Part shown: positions 25,552-37,107 of the stretch, piece by piece
How the letters are laid out: each line of letters starts with the position of its first letter
How positions within the stretch are numbered: position 1 is the stretch's first letter
Source: Acestrorhynchus altus
Lineage: Eukaryota; Chordata; Actinopteri; Characiformes; Acestrorhynchidae
Assembly: GCA_034509495.1 (NCBI GenBank)
Contig: CM067503.1
Location: 10,232,494 to 10,296,493, forward strand
Reading direction: 5' to 3'
Length of the DNA: 64,000 bases
The notes under the pieces: model-generated
Seen by the model: the letters and a program-made list of their open reading frames with translations, nothing else
What the model was told of the DNA's origin: nothing
Databases searched by the model: none
Translations under genes and position numbers: made by a program

Positions 25552-25586
25552 TTCAGGGGATGAACATCTTCGCTGGAATACTGAAG
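25552..25586 (+). CDS. ctnnd2: delta-catenin 2, internal 35-nt microexon
   Basis: The exon is bounded by a pyrimidine-rich acceptor (tttgtttcttacag) and the donor GTGATT. Its first base ends a codon begun in an exon outside the window; eleven codons then read SGDEHLRWNTE, and the last base G joins AT of the next exon to make Asp. Human CTNND2, recalled from memory, has SADEQFQWQSQD at this place, directly before GQKDIEDEL, so position and frame both fit. It lies just after the N-terminal coiled-coil part of the protein. At 35 nt it is not a multiple of three, so skipping it would shift the frame; it should be constitutive, or else its skipping would destroy the message. The donor is weak at +5 (T). 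The preceding coiled-coil exon was not found upstream in this window. The match is short, but the frame linkage to the next exon makes it likely. Confidence 0.84.
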
Positions 25587-26211
25587 GTGATTATCACTTA
25601 TTAATCCATTGTGCAGAAAATGTTCTTCATCTCAAGATGCATCACCTTTGTGACTCACACTTCACCGTCTAATTTCTGCCAAACACATCAGACCCCAGCT
25701 CTAGCAGCTAATGGCTGGGCCATCACACTGGCTGTTATGTTATAAAAATTAGTTGTAATGTGAATAAAGCCTCTCACCCAGGGCCGGCCGCCCCTTCAGG
25801 AAGTGAGTGGGTTTAATTTGAAACATATTAAACACTGCTTATGATTGATAATGTGACATTTCAGAGGTCTGACAGGTGAATATTAACAGGGCAGTCCGGC
25901 AGACGGCAAAAAATCCAGACTTGTGAAACTTCTAGACAAACTTCAAGTCATTAAAATGCCCTCAACCTTAAGAAACGTTCTCTGTAAAGTAGTAATCATC
26001 AGCAATTAAGAGTAATTATGTATGGGGGGGGGGGAAGTGGAGACAGAAAGGGCAAAGAGGCGTATGGGTTTCAGTGTTTCGAATCCAGCTTTAATCTTTA
26101 ATCTGGGTTCAGATGAGCAGGATTTAAAGGTTGTTGTTGAGATGAATGGAATCTAATGCATTACATTACTTTTTATTTAAACTTCAGACTTCAGTATAAT
26201 TTGGTATGAAG
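25587..26211. other. intron after the 35-nt exon
   Basis: Mostly unique sequence, with a G-run at 26025-26033. The part at 25600-25900 has the texture of conserved noncoding DNA, with a GC-rich patch (gggccggccgcccc) near 25783. Confidence 0.3.
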
Positions 26212-26413
26212 CAGCCTTTCTCAGTCCCGGTCCTGGGGTACCACTGTCCTGCTGGTTTTCAAATTTTCCTGCTGTTGTGTGTAACAGTGCTATTGTTCGG
26301 CTCAGCAAGGGCTCATCAGTTGGTTCATTAATCGGTATGGATGTGCTGGAATTAGGGGAAGCTCTGAAACAAGCAGGGCAGTGGTACTCCACACCTGGGA
26401 TTGAGACCCACAG
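26212..26413. repeat. hAT-like MITE
   Basis: Left end cagcctttctcagtcccggt and right end gggattgagacccacag are imperfect inverted repeats of the type seen in hAT MITEs. A clear target duplication was not found. Confidence 0.55.
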
Positions 26414-27589
26414 GTCTAAAATACACTGTGTCTTGGTATTTGGCTCAGCGATGGAACTTGCCTTTTTTATCTACAGACATTCTGCGTAATGCTTAGTGTT
26501 TTCTTATGTGGGATTTGTTTAATTTGTCAGGGCAGTGACAACAAGGACAATCATAAGAGCAGAAACAATTCTGTAGTTTGAAAATCTGTAGTTTAGACTT
26601 CTGTTAAGCATTTTATCAATAACAAATTTGAGAAAATTCCCAAGAAGACGTTGGTGAATCGAATATTTGATAAGTGTTTATTAAGACTAGGTAACTGTAG
26701 ATTTGTCTCCTCTTGATTTTCCAGTTAGGTTAACCTTAAGGCTCATGTATAGGATCTTATCCACTGCTCTGTTTAAACCTCACTCCCCACACGGTGTCAG
26801 AGGTCAAAGCACAGCTGTAATAAGAGCATATACAATCTTAAACACACATAGTTTTAATGCCGTAACTAGGAGCTGGTAGTTGGACCAGACAGTCACATTT
26901 AAAGGATCGATATAATATAAATTGATTTCTTTTTCCCCAGTCATTCTCTTGCATGCCATTCCATTTACTCCCCAAAGGACACTGTCCTTTGTCCAATTAT
27001 CTGCCTATAATATGACATTAACCCCACCTGTTCAAACTGAAGTTATGAGAAATGTTTCAGCATGGACTGCTTTTTGATTGAGGCATGATACAGGGCAACC
27101 AATCAACTCAGAACAGATGTCATGCACATAGCTCAGTCTTTAAAGTCCAGTAAACAAACTAGCAAACCAAAAAAAGAAAAAAAAAGAAAAAACATTTTAA
27201 TTCTGTTGGATGAAAAAATAGTAAAAAGTGAATATGGGCTGTTTCTAAATGCAGTCAAAAGCTATGAATTGGAAAAGTGTGGATTATTTTTATTCTGTGT
27301 TTAAAACTTCCCAACATTGCATCCTATTAAGTGGGACCTTTTGACAGCCCACATCACTCACAAGCCCTTTAAAATCGTTTTTTAAAGAAGCATTCAGTTG
27401 GCCTAAGGATCCAGTGCTAATGATACATATTCTGCACATTATAAGTGATGTATGTTATCAACAGAACAATATCTAATCGCCGTCCTGTCCACCAGGCAGT
27501 GTTTGGTGAGATGTGCAGTGCCTCAGTCTGACCTGTTGGTTTAGGTAGAGTGGCTAATCCTCCTATTTCATCTCTGCTGTGTCCTACAG
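26414..27589. other. intron, nothing recognised
   Basis: An A-rich tract at 27168-27192; otherwise plain sequence up to the acceptor of the next exon. Confidence 0.5.
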
Positions 27590-27706
27590 ATGGACAGAAA
27601 GACATAGAAGATGAACTGAACACTGGACTGGAGCTTGTTGACTCATGTATCAGATCCCTGCAAGAGTCTGGCATACTGGACCACCAAGAATACAGCACAA
27701 CTGACC
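27590..27706 (+). CDS. ctnnd2: delta-catenin 2, exon with GQKDIEDEL block
   Basis: Acceptor ctgtgtcctacag and donor GTAAGT flank 117 nt. Two bases finish the split Asp codon, 38 codons follow, and one base C is carried to the next exon. The translation starts GQKDIEDELNTGLELVDSC and continues IRSLQESGILDHQEYSTTD; human CTNND2 has GQKDIEDELTTGLELVDSC and nearly the same sequence after it. This acidic stretch lies between the coiled coil and the Ser/Pro-rich linker and is among the best conserved N-terminal parts of the protein. Delta-catenin is a cytoplasmic armadillo protein of neuronal adherens junctions and dendrites that binds the cadherin juxtamembrane region; the armadillo repeats that do this lie beyond the window. 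An antisense open frame across this exon is a shadow. Confidence 0.96.
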
Positions 27707-28084
27707 GTAAGTAATTTTGACTCATTCACTCAAGTAGTTCTGAGGCTGAAATGGCTTCTGTGCTGTGAAACACTGGGGTTCTAAATGGTTGGTGTGAGAT
27801 GATTGATATCCAGTACTCTAATTAGTTGAGTTCTACACCTTGCCTCTGGTCAGCAGCAGAAGGTGCTCATTTTAAGGAGCAGTGAGTACAAATAGTGAGT
27901 GCAAATCCCATGGAGCTTGAATATTCTCACCCACTTCCTGCTAATTTTGCAGTAGGGGTGGAGTGATGATAGCAGGTCCAATATCATTCTACACATTGTC
28001 AGTCAATGATAGGTCTGGCCATGCACCTGGGCGGGGCAGAGGGTATGTGTTTTCAATGCAAGCTCTTAAGACAACAGCAGCACA
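27707..28084. other. intron, nothing recognised
   Basis: Starts with the GTAAGT donor. No repeat family recognised. Confidence 0.45.
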
Positions 28085-28470
28085 TCGGAACATTCAGAAA
28101 AGTTAGGGCCACTGGTCGCAGGACCCCATTAACGTAATGTTGGGTTGTAATGAAGTTCCTGTAATGAAGACTAAAGGTGATCTGGCATTGTAGCAAATTG
28201 CATCCCACACCATGACAGGCCTTATGGACATGTGACGTGGCAAGAAATCATTGATCTTGGCACTGTCCTCGATGCCTCCACACACAATGCCTTGTTGTTT
28301 GTATCCAAAAAGATTAAAACAGGACTCATCACTTGCAATTGACCCACTGCCTTTCTGAGTGACTCCATGACTGTCTTGCACGACACCATTGCAGTCATGG
28401 ATTACAATCAGTAGGCCAGGTAATGTGCCAGCCTTCAGCACAGCAATTTGACCAATTAAACACATTTCTT
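28085..28470 (-). mobile_element. Tc1-like transposase relic, family A copy 2
   Basis: On the minus strand an open frame of about 120 codons carries SDESCFNLFGY, a CGGIED-like patch, RPVMVWDAI and ARSPLVFITG, the same order of motifs as at 905 and 59320. The first catalytic Asp (SDES) remains, but the second Asp region and the C-terminus are missing, so it is dead. Confidence 0.82.
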
Positions 28471-28519
28471 AATAAACACTGTGTCATGCATGGCTGGAGC
28501 ATGTTCATGACGTAGTAAC

Positions 28520-28844
28520 TTAAAGCACGCAGTCATAAATCAGTGCTAAACCGGGACATTATTGAAATGGGGATAAAATTAGAATAATGCAAAAATGTAT
28601 ATTTTAACAGCATGTACTTTTATATTTAATCATAATGTCACTGAAAGCATTCTGATAATCCAGACACAATCACAGCAGTATTAGGCACTATTTTTATCTG
28701 TATCATGAAATTTATGAGAACAGCCCATCAGGGGAGCACATGGAGTGTTTTGTATCTATGACAGTATAATGAAAGTGAATTATACTCCCCAACTTCAGAC
28801 AGAGACAATTCTCTAAGTCCAGTTCTCAGCTAGTGCTGCTTTAA
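28520..28844. repeat. TTAA-ended MITE candidate
   Basis: Left end TTAAAGCACGCAGTCATAA and right end tagtgctgctttaa are roughly inverted complements, each with TTAA. A block just inside the right end (tactccccaacttcag) pairs by complement with the left end of the 37543 element. Confidence 0.4.
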
Positions 28845-29026
28845 ACTACAACCTCATTCAGTAAATATGCAAATGAAACCATGCAGGGAAAGCAGTCGTT
28901 GATATAGCAGTACAAGAATTGTTCACCAAGTAGGACATTGCTTAGCATAAAAAGCTCATCATTACTGGACAAGATTGTGATTATTATTAATATAAGTTTC
29001 CAGAGCCCTGTTTGACCAATCTCAGA

Positions 29027-29028
<2 letters not shown>

Positions 29029-29109
<81 letters not shown>
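29029..29109. repeat. (GT)n microsatellite
   Basis: About 40 pure GT units. Confidence 0.98.
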
Positions 29110-29110
<1 letters not shown>

Positions 29111-30507
29111 TTGAGTACAATAGTAACCTTGGTAACTATGCTTCAAAAACTTTTAGGATTAGGTAATGCACTCAATTCATGCATGTTTTTGGAAATAAGT
29201 TTTGGATATGAAACCAAGCAACATCCACGTTTGTTAATATATTGAATAATAATTCAATTTTAATTCACAGCAGGACCTCATGTACTCAGACTACTCCATT
29301 TGGACAGGTTCCCTCTTTATAAAGCCCTTAGCTCAGACAGCGTCATAAATTCCATACTGATCTGGGATCATGTGATAGTTGCCTGTGAACTTTTTTCTAA
29401 TTAATGAGTGAATTATATTATGAATTTGAATGACAGAAGAGGGCTAATTTTGGGATGTCATGTCAGGATTGGTGGTGTAAGATAATCATTTCTACTACCT
29501 TCAACTACTTTAATGCCATTTTAAGCCTATTTGAGTTTCAGTATATCTCAGTGGGGGTTCTGTGCTATTACCCACAATGCTGTGAGGACGAAATGGGCCC
29601 ATTTGAGTGCACATTTTGTAGCTTCGGAAAAAGTCAAGAGGCAGTGATTGAATTATATTTGGAAAATTGTCTTGATACATCCTTCATACATGCTGTTCGA
29701 GGCTTTGCCATTACTTGCTGTTATGTGTGAATGTGCTGTCTATATCTAGAGATGTTTCTGAAAATGGACAAATAGCAATAATAATCGAGCCCAGAGGGCA
29801 TGTAAAAGCGCACTGGGCAATTTTAATAGTATGGTCTCTTATCATATTTTGACATATTCAACTAAATCATATTCTGAAAAGAACTGGGAATGCTCACACT
29901 GGTTCTGTGCCAGCCACGTACAGGGCAAAGATAGAAACCAGTTTCCGTGCCTCATGGGGCTCATTTCTCTTATTTCAGTGCAGAATTGGCAGTGATTGTT
30001 AAATAAGATTAGTCATTCCTTATAAGACCATTATGTTAAAAACTGAAGAACTGAACTCTTTCTACTTTTCTACTGTTTGCATCTGTTTTAAACTAATGCA
30101 AGAATATAGTCTCTGTCAGGTTTTTATTACCCGCGCCTCTCCAGTATTTATAATTAGAGGACATGGTTTTCACATATTATATTTCCGTTCTAGTTTTGAA
30201 AAGTCATTGTTTTACACTTGCAGTTTATGCCTACAGTCAAGATAAGCATCATATCATATTTACAGGAGAGTTCTTGTTTTACCATGATCCTGTGCTAAGA
30301 TGCAATGACTTACCAATACAATGCAACGTCCTCACCATACAAATGGGTTTTAGACTATTTAAGTAAAGTAAAACCAGTTCTGAGTAATATTTTCCAGTTC
30401 ATGTAGAATATTTAGAATATATTATATATATATATTTAGAATATATTTCTTTGTGATAGATAGATAAATAAATACATGACCTATTCAGGACAAAATGGAT
30501 ACCATAA

Positions 30508-30538
<31 letters not shown>

Positions 30539-30896
30539 ATAAATAAAAAACAAAACCTGTATGTGACATTATACACACATATACTCTTTTCTTTCTGTCC
30601 CCTTTTACCACCCCAGTCACTGTGCAAAACCCATCAGAGACCCTCTTTTATACTGTGTTTCACACTGCAATACATCGTGGAACACAAGGAAATTGTTTGA
30701 CTTTGCCTTGCCTCGGACTTTAAGTTACCTGGGAATCCAAACACAATGTTCCCTTAAAACTCATTTACGGTACACAATTGGACTTTAATACCAGTTTGTC
30801 TCTGTGTTTAAGGGAACATTTTCCTCTTTATACTAAGGGATACAAACATTGATCTGTTCAGCGCTTCCTTTTCTAACATTGTATGAAGAGCTTGTG
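29110..30896. other. intron with short tandem repeats
   Basis: Includes TATATA near 30420-30435, GATA near 30458-30468 and (GACT)n near 30508-30535. A 91-codon frame (29455-29730, +) has no known domain. Confidence 0.5.
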
Positions 30897-31120
30897 TTCA
30901 TCAATCAGCCAAAACATTAAAACTGTCAAAGTGAATAAGGCTGATTATTTATGCTGGCTAGACAGTTGCCTCATAACATCTCAAAAAAGCATCACGTGCA
31001 CCCAAGGCTCATTGACGCTTTGATGCCCCACATTGCATTTTACAGGATGTAAGGATCTACTGTTAACATCCTGATCTTACACCAGGTACCACAATTTATA
31101 CCTTTATAGGCTTTGCCTTA
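30897..31120. repeat. interspersed repeat, truncated
   Basis: Starts atcagccaaaacattaaaac, then ggctgattatttatgctggc, tgtaaggatctactgttaac and acaccaggtaccacaa, a pattern I associate with a common fish repeat. Its first bases resemble the foldback ends, but the interior is different. Confidence 0.5.
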
Positions 31121-31649
31121 ATAGGTAGAGACATTTTTTTGGTAGTACGAGAGCAACCTACACAGTAAGGCTTTACAGTTATGGCAAACTAAAGGAAACA
31201 TTTAGGACAACTCAAAAATGACCAGATTGGTGGACAATCTTTTTTGAGTATTTTAGCATCTTTTAAAAAGAGCAAAGAGACTGTGGGGTCAAAATAAATC
31301 ACTACATGAATAGAAGTAGAACTGTTTTTGCTCAGAGTGTAGATACTCATTTGGAGTTTCTCAGCATGTTGTATTCTGGAGTACAGAATACGTTATTGAC
31401 CTTACATAATCTGTCAAGGCCAACTAGGAAGGAGAAAAGCTTTTCTGGTTTGTTTTGTTTTGTTTTGTTTTTTTTTGTTTTTTTTATATCCAATTTCATT
31501 TTACCGTTTTTGATTTTGCATCCCAAGATACCACCGTTTTCAGGGATTTTCTCTCACAGCTGTGGAATGTTCCACGAGGACTATGGATCATTTCTAGGAG
31601 AGTAAATACATTTGCTGTGATGGGTCTGAAGAGCAGAGAACTCTGACGT
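31121..31649. other. intron, nothing recognised
   Basis: (TTTTG)n-like tract at 31449-31480. A 99-codon frame across it is chance. Confidence 0.45.
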
Positions 31650-34600
31650 TTGGCTTTTTCTGCTCAGGGCAGAGTGGCTCTCAATAATTCATCTGATAGA
31701 GGGAATCAAGATGAAATAGCTGCTGCTTTTGTGGACGTATCTAATGGGAGTGATGCTCCTGTACCTCAACCTGGCCAGCGCTCTCCTCATACGCATAAGT
31801 CATTAGGCTCTATTCTTTAAGTAATTACGCCCCATATTTCCTGTACAAAACATTAGCGGACTGCATGTGCCAAAGGAGGAGGATGATATCTCGAGGATGG
31901 TTGGAATGTCAAGTATGTGATCAATCCTTGCTTTTTGGTGCTGTAATGCTAGTCCAGCAATACCATTATGGCTACCAAATGGCTTCTTCATGAAATATGT
32001 AAGCATACTGCTTGAAGAGCTGTGGGGAGCTTTGACCAAACCACCAGAAATTACAGGCAACTTCTCATGATATTCCACATGAGGTGAAGGATATTTATGG
32101 TGCATATGTAGATAAATTCCACCTCAAATGCAGCATTAACTCACCAGAAATGCTTTAACGCTGCCATGCAACTCATTTGAGCTCCTTTTAGTAGATACAC
32201 ATAAGAAATATCTTCAGTATGAATGAGATGTTGCCAGTCATTACCCTCACTGCTAGTGTAAGACTTGGTGCTATGAGAATACTAGAAGATCTGCTATATG
32301 AGCTTGAGTTTGGCTGTAATCATTTATAATCATAGTGGGTTGGTGAAGTATCTTCCACTTGCTGGATCTTCTGGGACAGGTTCCTTGATCTTATATCATA
32401 CAGCAGCATCCTTTAATGTCAGCCGCAGTCCATTACCTGTATAGAGTTATCATTCTTCCTCAAGCTAATCTCACACATTTTCAAATCTGGTAACGGACAC
32501 ATCAAGCTTTTAGGGTAGGTTTTCTGTTTATTTGAAGTAAATTAGATTTGCCGATATGTGATGTTTGAGAGTGTCCACACATCCATTTGTCCAGAATTCC
32601 TCATTTTAACAGTGAGTTCCAGACCCCCTCGCCTCCGCCCCCATCCCCAACCCCCTCCCTTGCTGCAACAACCCTTTCTTCTGCTCTGGTAAGTCTTGCC
32701 ACTTGGTGCTACATTGGTGCTGCTGGAATTTGATGCCATTCCGGCACTGATGAATTACTGAGGTCAGTGGTATACATCTTATTCACAAATGGAGCTCCAG
32801 CCAACCCAAAAGATGATGATGCTCCATCACTCCAGCTTATCCCAAAGGTGTTGAATGAAGCTTCATCTTTCAACCTGTCTGAAAGGAGTTTGATGGTACT
32901 TCATCAGTGCAGAATATTCAGTTTAGTGCCTGAGTGCTTTATCCCCCCTAGCTGACACTTGCTGACAACGTGCATGGCGATTTCAGGTTTGCGGATGACT
33001 TTTCCAGAGCATCCCATTCTACCGGCTCTGCTTTCATGTGGTAGCCCCAATAGAACATCTGTGCACATTAAAGTAGCTGAACATACTAATTATTAGGGGC
33101 ATCTACACATCTTGTATACCCTATTTGCTTGTCTGGATGCATCCAGTGTCTCCTATGCAACAATATTCTTCCTGCTCATAGTAAAGACATTTTATAATGA
33201 AACCCACTGAGTTGCATTACTGAACTATTTCTAATATGTAAAATACATTACATATTAAGATCCATTATTATTTGTCCTCTGCAAAACATGATCACGCATG
33301 TCTGTTTCATGTTAGCCATGACCCCTTGAGGGACCACAGCATCAGTATGCCAAGTCACCAACTACATTTCTTCTATCTTTGCATAGCCTTGTCACCACTC
33401 TTCCTCAATTGACCATCCTGTATCTTAAACCAGTCATGCAGTCCAGTCACATAGCCTTATGTAAATTTATAAATCCTGCCAATTTCTTGGGATCAGATTG
33501 CTTTAGGAAGCACCTCGCTGCAGCCATGTCTCAGCTAAAGCAAAGTGATCTGTATGAGTATGTCATGTTTGATGTATTACATCCATGAATATGTGAAAAT
33601 GTCCACCTCAGATGTGGACTTTTGGACTTTGTACTTGGAAATCGACCAATATAGTAACCAATGCTGAGACTTGGTGACTTGATTGGTGGTATGACAATGG
33701 GAACATCTGTAGTCAGTGCCTTATACCTTTAATGAGACCTCCCTGCATTCGATTTGGATTCTGAGCTTGCTGACTTCTAGGAAAAGACACCCTGGAATTC
33801 TAGGGAGGGAGCTTCTGCTTCATTCGTGGGCCCAGCCATGGCAGATCAACAGTAAAGGAGATGCAGAGAGCTGGGCCATTTTTGCCATAACAATGGGCCC
33901 ATTTTATTATCTCCCCAAGGCAGCTTGATGCATCCAGCTGATAGAGGTTCCATGGATTAACATGATGGGTGCAGAAACCACACTGCCTTTTCCCTTCTGC
34001 AAAAAACGCAGACACCTTTTTAGAAGCGCCATCTATGGCGCCACGGAAAGAATGAGAAAGACACCAATCATTGCTTTCAAAATGCGCTTCAGTCTGAGGC
34101 TAATATGCCTGATTAAGACTGATAGTCCAAACATGTTTGTGCTGAAAGCTCCATCAATTTTGATGGGGCTCTTGACAAATAAAGAAGTGCTGATGTGATC
34201 TTGTGGGTATGCTCTGCAAACTGCCTATGATCTACCTCAATGGTTGGTCTTCACACAGCTATAGAGGCTCTGGTTTCTGAATCTCCACCCACAAAGGCAT
34301 TTCTGCACGTGTGAAGATTGCGGTACCAGATGGTCATTAAAGCTGATCTGATATCAGATTTCCCATACTCAAACAATTAGACTGTATATCTATGACATAG
34401 AGGTGCATGTGGTTGCTATGGAACCATGTGGGTATGCTGCATTGATGCAGAAAGGGCTGTTTCCTGAAGTGACTCCAGAAGATGTTAAAAAAAAGAAAAG
34501 AAAATAGTCACAGTTTTTAAGGGAACAAAACCAACAATTTGACAATTTGACACAAGCCAAGTGATGCTGAGAATGAGGAGGAAGCTGGCGATATGCTATC

Positions 34601-34700
34601 AGATCCTGATAGGCCTTCAATTTCATGTTACCTGGCTGCTGATTAATGTTAACCAGAGATGTTAGAGAAGCTAAAAACAAATAGCTTTGACAGCCACTAG
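31650..34700. other. unidentified 3-kb block without tandem repeats
   Basis: Unlike its surroundings it has no microsatellite and a more even composition. Many short frames on both strands (up to about 100 codons at 31803-32105, -) are broken and unrecognised. It could be an old transposon or virus-like remnant, a decayed gene, or conserved noncoding DNA; I cannot choose. Confidence 0.3.
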
Positions 34701-34724
34701 TGGGCAGGTGGGTGTTTGAAAGCT

Positions 34725-34900
34725 AGATGAGTGAAGGCCAGCACATGCTTCTTCAGAATCATGGTGATGGTGAGTGATGGGGAAGAGGAAGGACCATCCT
34801 ACCTACCCAGAATGAGGCCAATTATGCTGTCTTACGCTCCTGGCCTTGGATTGCTTGGATTGCAGCATCACCTAGTGTGTGTGCATGTTTGAGCCGAATT
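34725..34900. repeat. interspersed repeat family R, copy 2
   Basis: Same words and order as the copy at 21425: ggtgagtgatggggaagag, ggaccatcctacctaccc, ggccaattatgctg. Confidence 0.55.
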
Positions 34901-35235
34901 ATATTTGCTTTAGCCACCACGGTGGTTACCGTAGAAGCTCCTGGTACAATGTAACTTTACCTCCTTCGCCTGACATCTCACACAGATTCAAAGTCTGAAA
35001 CACAGTCCAGATCAGACAGCTTTTCACTTCATTCTTTCTTTCTTTTTTTCATTTACTTTCAGACATTACTTAAATGTCACTGATGATCCTGTCCCCGATC
35101 TTTTGGATCACTGAGATATATAATCAATGAATACATGCCATATGCAACAACATGATATACCTCACCTTCAAGGATGCTTTGGACATTTGCACATCTGATA
35201 CAGATACTTGTTTCCTTTGGTTTTCTCCATTTTGT
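34901..35235. other. intron, nothing recognised
   Basis: T-rich near 35034-35060; no other feature. Confidence 0.45.
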
Positions 35236-35509
35236 GCTCACTTGCTTTTTTCCACTTCACCCCCTCCCTTTTCCCTTTGCTCTCAGTAACTCTCTCTTTT
35301 TTTTTTTTTTGCAACACCCCCCCACCCCCCACCCAGATTCCTTCTCTCTCGTCTCTCACTATTTCACTCCTCCCCTTCTCATAAATTATGTATGCTGGTT
35401 CTGCCTGGCTGAAGCTTTGCATCGCTCTGCCTTGCTGAAACTGCTCTCTCTCTCCCTCTCCCTCTCTCTCTTTCTCGCTCTCTCTCGTTTGCTCTCTCTC
35501 TGTGCACAG
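35236..35509 (+). other. long pyrimidine tract ahead of exon acceptor
   Basis: C/T-rich over nearly 270 bp: CT-rich at 35236-35310, C-run/CCCCA near 35317-35335, then CT repeats at 35443-35500 before tgtgcacag. Much longer than a normal polypyrimidine tract; several AGs are scarce in it. Confidence 0.8.
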
Positions 35510-35706
35510 GACTGCTCTCTCAGAGCTCGCTGCAGCTCGGCTCCAACCCGGAGGGCTCCCTCCAGTACTCCGCCGGCTACCATAGCAACCAACCCCTGGC
35601 CCTGAACGAAGGCTCATCATCTTCGGCCTCTCCCCAGAATCAGCCTCCGCCGCCTCCAGTGCGGTCCAGTGGTCAGCTGGGAGGAGCTGTCCACACCTAC
35701 AATCAG
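35510..35706 (+). CDS. ctnnd2: delta-catenin 2, exon with LLSQSSLQL and polyproline
   Basis: The acceptor tgtgcacag follows a long CT-rich tract; the donor is GTTAGT. C from the previous exon plus GA makes Arg, then 65 codons run from LLSQSSLQLGSNPEGSLQY to HTYNQ, ending in phase 0. Human has LLSQSALQLNSKPEGSFQY followed by YHSNQTLAL; here YHSNQPLAL follows. The second half (a serine run, then PQNQPPPPPVRSS) is specific to this lineage as far as I can tell. PPPPVR fits the class II SH3 ligand pattern PxxPxR; that is a pattern match, not proof of binding. The serine/proline-rich composition suggests a disordered linker. The open frame that runs through this exon from about 35174 reads into intron on the left and is not the real start. 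Confidence 0.95.
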
Positions 35707-36119
35707 GTTAGTCTGGGACTAAAGCTTGATCTCTTCTCACTTTCACTCTTTTTCATTCTCTCACTACCTCTCTGCCTCTCTCTTGCTCAAAATAGCTTTG
35801 TAATGATTAAATTACAACTACATTTTTCTATGACCATGACAAGAACCTCACATTACACTTCTCTGCTTTTTTGCTGGACTTATGGAAAGGTGATGGTTTC
35901 TCTTTCTCTCTTGAACTCTTTCTCTGGAGCTTCCATCCTCAATGCTTTCCATTTCTCCTCTCTTCTGCTCTCTCTCTCCTCCACAATATCCCTCAGCACC
36001 ATTGGCGGAGTACGCTAGAGGTTGCTTCAGTAACTCTCCCTTCACTTTCTGCTGCACTCTCCTCATAGACTGCAGCTTTAGCCACTCTGCTGCAACTGGA
36101 CTCCAGCACCAACACGATA
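35707..36119. other. intron, CT-rich
   Basis: Pyrimidine-rich (ctctcactacctctctgcct and similar). Open frames up to 119 codons are composition artefacts. Confidence 0.5.
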
Positions 36120-36135
36120 GAGGGGGGGGGATAGG

Positions 36136-36197
<62 letters not shown>

Positions 36198-36206
36198 GAG
36201 TGAGAG
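36120..36206. repeat. G-run plus (GA)n microsatellite
   Basis: G9 at 36122-36130, then about 28 GA units and GTGAGA variants. With the CT tracts on either side this strand can pair with itself. Confidence 0.96.
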
Positions 36207-36631
36207 TCTCTCTGACACAAGGTTGCTCTTTCGATTTCCAGCTAGAGCTTTTTTTGTGGTGTTGACCAATGGAATACAGACACAGAGCTTCAAACTTTGT
36301 CCCAAGGAGACCGGGGAGTTCATTCCAGCCCCACTGATGAGACTCCAATTACGAGGAGTCCCGCAGGGCTGCTCCTTTCTAAAGTTTCAATTCCTCTAAA
36401 TGAACTCATGTCTTGCACACCTGCTATGAGCTACAAACCTTCATTAAAAGATACTGTTCCTGTTTAGTGCCAAACATTTAATTTTGTAATGGAAATGATT
36501 TCATGATTTTCATTACTAATAAAAGTGCACTACTCCTTCCCACCCCATCGCCTTCGTTTCATAGAAACGACAGAGGTGTTGGCTGTTTAGAGAAGCTGGA
36601 GGAAAAGAAAGAGCTTGATGTGCAGCCTCCC

Positions 36632-36634
<3 letters not shown>
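36207..36634. other. intron, nothing recognised
   Basis: Between GA and CT arrays; no repeat family seen. Confidence 0.4.
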
Positions 36635-36672
<38 letters not shown>

Positions 36673-36737
36673 CTTGCTCACTCACTCAGTCTCCCTCATC
36701 ATTCTCTCTCTCTCTCTCTCTCTCTCCCTCTCTCTCA
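36635..36737. repeat. two (CT)n arrays
   Basis: CT runs at about 36635-36670 and 36703-36737, split by about 30 bp. Confidence 0.95.
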
Positions 36738-37107
36738 CCCCTCCTTCATCGTTTGAATGAATGCACTTCTTTCTCTGTGGTGGCTCAGAACGGTGCTTTT
36801 AATGAAGGATGCCCGGCATCCTTTCTCTCCTCATCTTGTTTGTGAGAGAGTCAAGGGGGTGATATTGCTCCACAAAGGTGTTCATTTCCTGTGGCACCAT
36901 TCGCATTCTAAATGGATACAACCTCTCAGTAAATAAGGGATAAGAAAATGATCAAAAACAAACTTTTCAGCTTTGAATTGCAAATTTTTCCCACTAGCTC
37001 CGCCCACTAACCAATAGAAACTGCTAAAAAAGCTAATATGTTACATTAGCATATAATGCAATTTATGAATGATTTTGGCTTCTTCTTTAAAGTTGTCCTA
37101 TTAAAGA
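36738..37107. other. intron, nothing recognised
   Basis: Contains ctccgcccactaaccaatag near 36999, a GC-box/CCAAT-like phrase without other promoter signs. Confidence 0.4.

Noticed and set aside
35168..35620. 150- and 143-codon frames overlapping the third exon
   Set aside because: Both read out of the exon into C/T-rich intron; neither fits the splice sites or catenin frame.
35848..36348. 166-codon antisense frame
   Set aside because: Made of (GA)n/(CT)n Ser-Leu repeats; no known protein.
36999..37020. Promoter from GC-box/CCAAT-like phrase
   Set aside because: One isolated phrase in the middle of an intron, with no CpG island or start signal.
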